Assembly: GCA_003486945.1 (NCBI GenBank)
Contig: DNFL01000334.1
Location: 1,941 to 9,465 of the forward strand
Length of the DNA stretch: 7,525 nt
Reading direction: 5' to 3'
DNA from: Hyphomonas sp.
GTDB taxonomy: Bacteria; Pseudomonadota; Alphaproteobacteria; Caulobacterales; Hyphomonadaceae
How positions within the stretch are numbered: the first letter of the stretch is position 1; each line of letters starts with the position of its first letter. The notes beneath the pieces were generated by a model. The model did no database searches. It saw only the letters and a program-made list of their open reading frames with translations, and was not told the DNA's origin. Of this stretch, positions 6,680 through 7,525 are shown piece after piece. A program made the translations under genes and the position numbers.

Positions 6680-6718
6680 GCGACCGCAAAGCTAAAGCCT
6701 CGCGGGCGCACAGCAAGC

Positions 6719-7069
6719 CTATTTCTGCTTCCAGCTGCCAGAGGCGTCCATGTAATATTGGCCCGCCTCAAGCTTGGCGATCTGCTTCTCGCCGGTCAGT
6801 TGGGCAACGATCTGGACCGTCGTGTTGTTGTCCCGGGCTGTCTGCTCATACACGGCGCGGCGGCGGTTGTTGATGTCCTGAACCTTGCGGACCAGTGCCG
6901 GATCCGGAGAAGCCGTGACCACGCCGAGATAGCCGTCGATGCGCTCGCCGATCTCACCGGCGGCGCGAGCTGCGTCGATTTGCGGATCGCCAGCCGAAGC
7001 ATTGGGCGCAAAGGCCAGCGCAGCGAGCGCCAGCAGTGCAGACATCAGGATTGTGCGAATGAACGTCAT
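6719..7069 (-). CDS. ydbL: YdbL-like periplasmic protein (DUF1318)
   Basis: This 116-residue exported protein resembles E. coli YdbL (DUF1318, PF07027). Residues 1-26 are a signal peptide (basic MTFIR, then a Leu/Ala core) with a likely signal peptidase I cut after ASA, before GDP. The mature part matches the family: AARAAGEIGERIDGYL (34-49, like YdbL's GRVGETFYGYL), DINNRRRAVYEQTARDNN (64-81), IVAQLTGEKQIAKLEAGQYY (86-105) and a closing GSWKQK. The ATG has GGGGAG about seven bases upstream. It follows ynbE after 23 bases. In E. coli the ydbH-ynbE-ydbL operon is linked to phospholipid transport between inner and outer membrane, and YdbL is thought to assist the YdbH-YnbE bridge. The same role is likely here by homology and gene order. 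Confidence 0.88.
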   Translation of the reverse strand: MTFIRTILMSALLALAALAFAPNASAGDPQIDAARAAGEIGERIDGYLGVVTASPDPALVRKVQDINNRRRAVYEQTARDNNTTVQIVAQLTGEKQIAKLEAGQYYMDASGSWKQK

Positions 7070-7092
7070 GGAATGTCTCCCCGGATTCGCAA

Positions 7093-7284
7093 TCAGAACA
7101 GGTCTGGGTTTGCATTGATCAGGTTTTCAACCTCGCGCTCCAGCTGGATACGCACGGTCTGATCGATCTTCACGTTGAGATCGATCCTGATCGGTTTGTC
7201 GGATGGCTCGATCCGCACGGTTGGCGTGCAGGCCGCGAGGGCTGCGGCACCGGCCGCGGCGAGCAGGACTTTCTGGTAGGCCAT
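7093..7284 (-). CDS. ynbE: YnbE-like outer-membrane lipoprotein
   Basis: This 63-residue lipoprotein resembles E. coli YnbE. The N terminus is a short signal peptide ending in the lipobox LAAC, with C19 as the lipidated cysteine. Thr at +2 (not Asp) predicts transport to the outer membrane. The mature part PTVRIEPSDKPIRIDLNVKI and the ending NANPDLF match YnbE's pattern (NMNVKI in the middle, SDLF at the end). The ATG is supported by AGGAG nine bases upstream. YnbE multimers are thought to pair with the C terminus of the inner-membrane-anchored YdbH to form a continuous beta-sheet bridge for phospholipids. Lying between the candidate ydbH 3' end and ydbL, it keeps the order known from Enterobacteria. 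Confidence 0.9.
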   Translation of the reverse strand: MAYQKVLLAAAGAAALAACTPTVRIEPSDKPIRIDLNVKIDQTVRIQLEREVENLINANPDLF

Positions 7285-7313
7285 ATCGGCGGACTCCTAA
7301 AGTTCACATGGAG

Positions 7314-7341
7314 AGAATGACACGCCCCGGCTTAACGTCAA
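7314..7341 (-). promoter_or_regulatory. Weak candidate promoter upstream of ynbE
   Basis: In the 76-base gap before ynbE, the minus strand has TTGACG (7341-7336) and, 16 bases on, CATTCT (7319-7314), three of six matches to TATAAT. A TTAA core directly follows the -35. If used, it would give ynbE-ydbL transcription independent of the upstream ydbH-like gene. The evidence is limited to the -35 match. Confidence 0.25.
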
Positions 7342-7360
7342 TCGACCGGTGCGTTGTGCG

Positions 7361-7525
7361 TCATTCAGGCTTGGTTCCGTTCGACTTCTCCTGCTCCAGC
7401 AGGTCACGCGTGGCGTCGATCAGGTCTTCCTGCGTCAGGACGCCGAGATTTTCCTCCAGCAGCTTGCCGAGGGGCACATCGAAGCCGATGTTGAATTCGA
7501 ACGCCCAACCGTACTTTTTCATCAT
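7361..7525 (-). CDS. Probable 3' end of a YdbH-like gene (cut by the window edge)
   Basis: A minus-strand frame is open from the window's right edge to a TGA at 7361-7363, giving 54 visible residues starting MMKKYGWAFE. The visible part contains FNIGFDVPLGKLLEENLG, an alternating strand followed by a PLG-L segment. The tail is an acidic helix ending QEKSNGTKPE. It stands immediately upstream of ynbE and ydbL, where ydbH is expected, and a beta-strand followed by a short helix is plausible for the C terminus of this long AsmA/TamB-like bridge protein. The sequence alone is too short for firm family assignment, so the call rests mainly on gene order. The two methionines at the edge are probably internal, though a small separate 54-residue gene cannot be excluded. 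Confidence 0.55.
   Translation of the reverse strand: MMKKYGWAFEFNIGFDVPLGKLLEENLGVLTQEDLIDATRDLLEQEKSNGTKPE

Overview
The window is gene-dense, GC-rich chromosomal DNA from an alphaproteobacterium. It is most likely a member of the Caulobacterales/Hyphomonadaceae group, because it carries a ChpT-type histidine phosphotransferase (a cell-cycle phosphorelay protein restricted to Alphaproteobacteria). The alphaproteobacterial style of its CarB and MnmA and the intergenic GANTC and TTAAC motifs (CcrM- and CtrA-like sites) agree with this. I see no mobile element, prophage, CRISPR array, tRNA or rRNA. The longest stretch without a gene is about 97 bases, so there is no large empty region.

Layout. 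Bases 1-3062 read on the plus strand: the 3' part of carB (carbamoyl phosphate synthase large subunit), greA (transcription elongation factor), and an ELM1/DUF1022-family protein. The ELM1 start lies only 11 bases past the greA stop. Bases 3069-7525 read on the minus strand. In transcription order these are the 3' end of a probable ydbH-like gene, a ynbE-like lipoprotein, a ydbL-like periplasmic protein, a small two-helix membrane protein, chpT, a single-domain CheY-like receiver, a CheR-type methyltransferase followed by a hairpin terminator, and then mnmA (tRNA U34 2-thiouridylase). ELM1 and mnmA converge tail to tail with six bases between stop codons. A single symmetric hairpin covers both stops.

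How the genes work together. The plus-strand genes are housekeeping (pyrimidine/arginine precursor synthesis, transcript cleavage) plus one uncharacterised GT-B-like protein. On the minus strand, YdbH-YnbE-YdbL is the known order of an envelope module implicated in inner-to-outer-membrane phospholipid transport. ChpT is the hub that passes phosphate from hybrid kinases such as CckA to CtrA and CpdR, and it sits with an orphan receiver and an orphan CheR. The most suggestive regulatory signals lie before chpT (a TTGACA -35, 17-base spacer and GATTCT -10 that contains a GANTC site) and before the receiver gene (two TTAAC half-sites 21 bases apart). No clearly new multi-gene system is evident. 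The points most worth a second look are the small membrane protein, the cell-cycle-type motifs, and the three-cysteine arrangement in MnmA.
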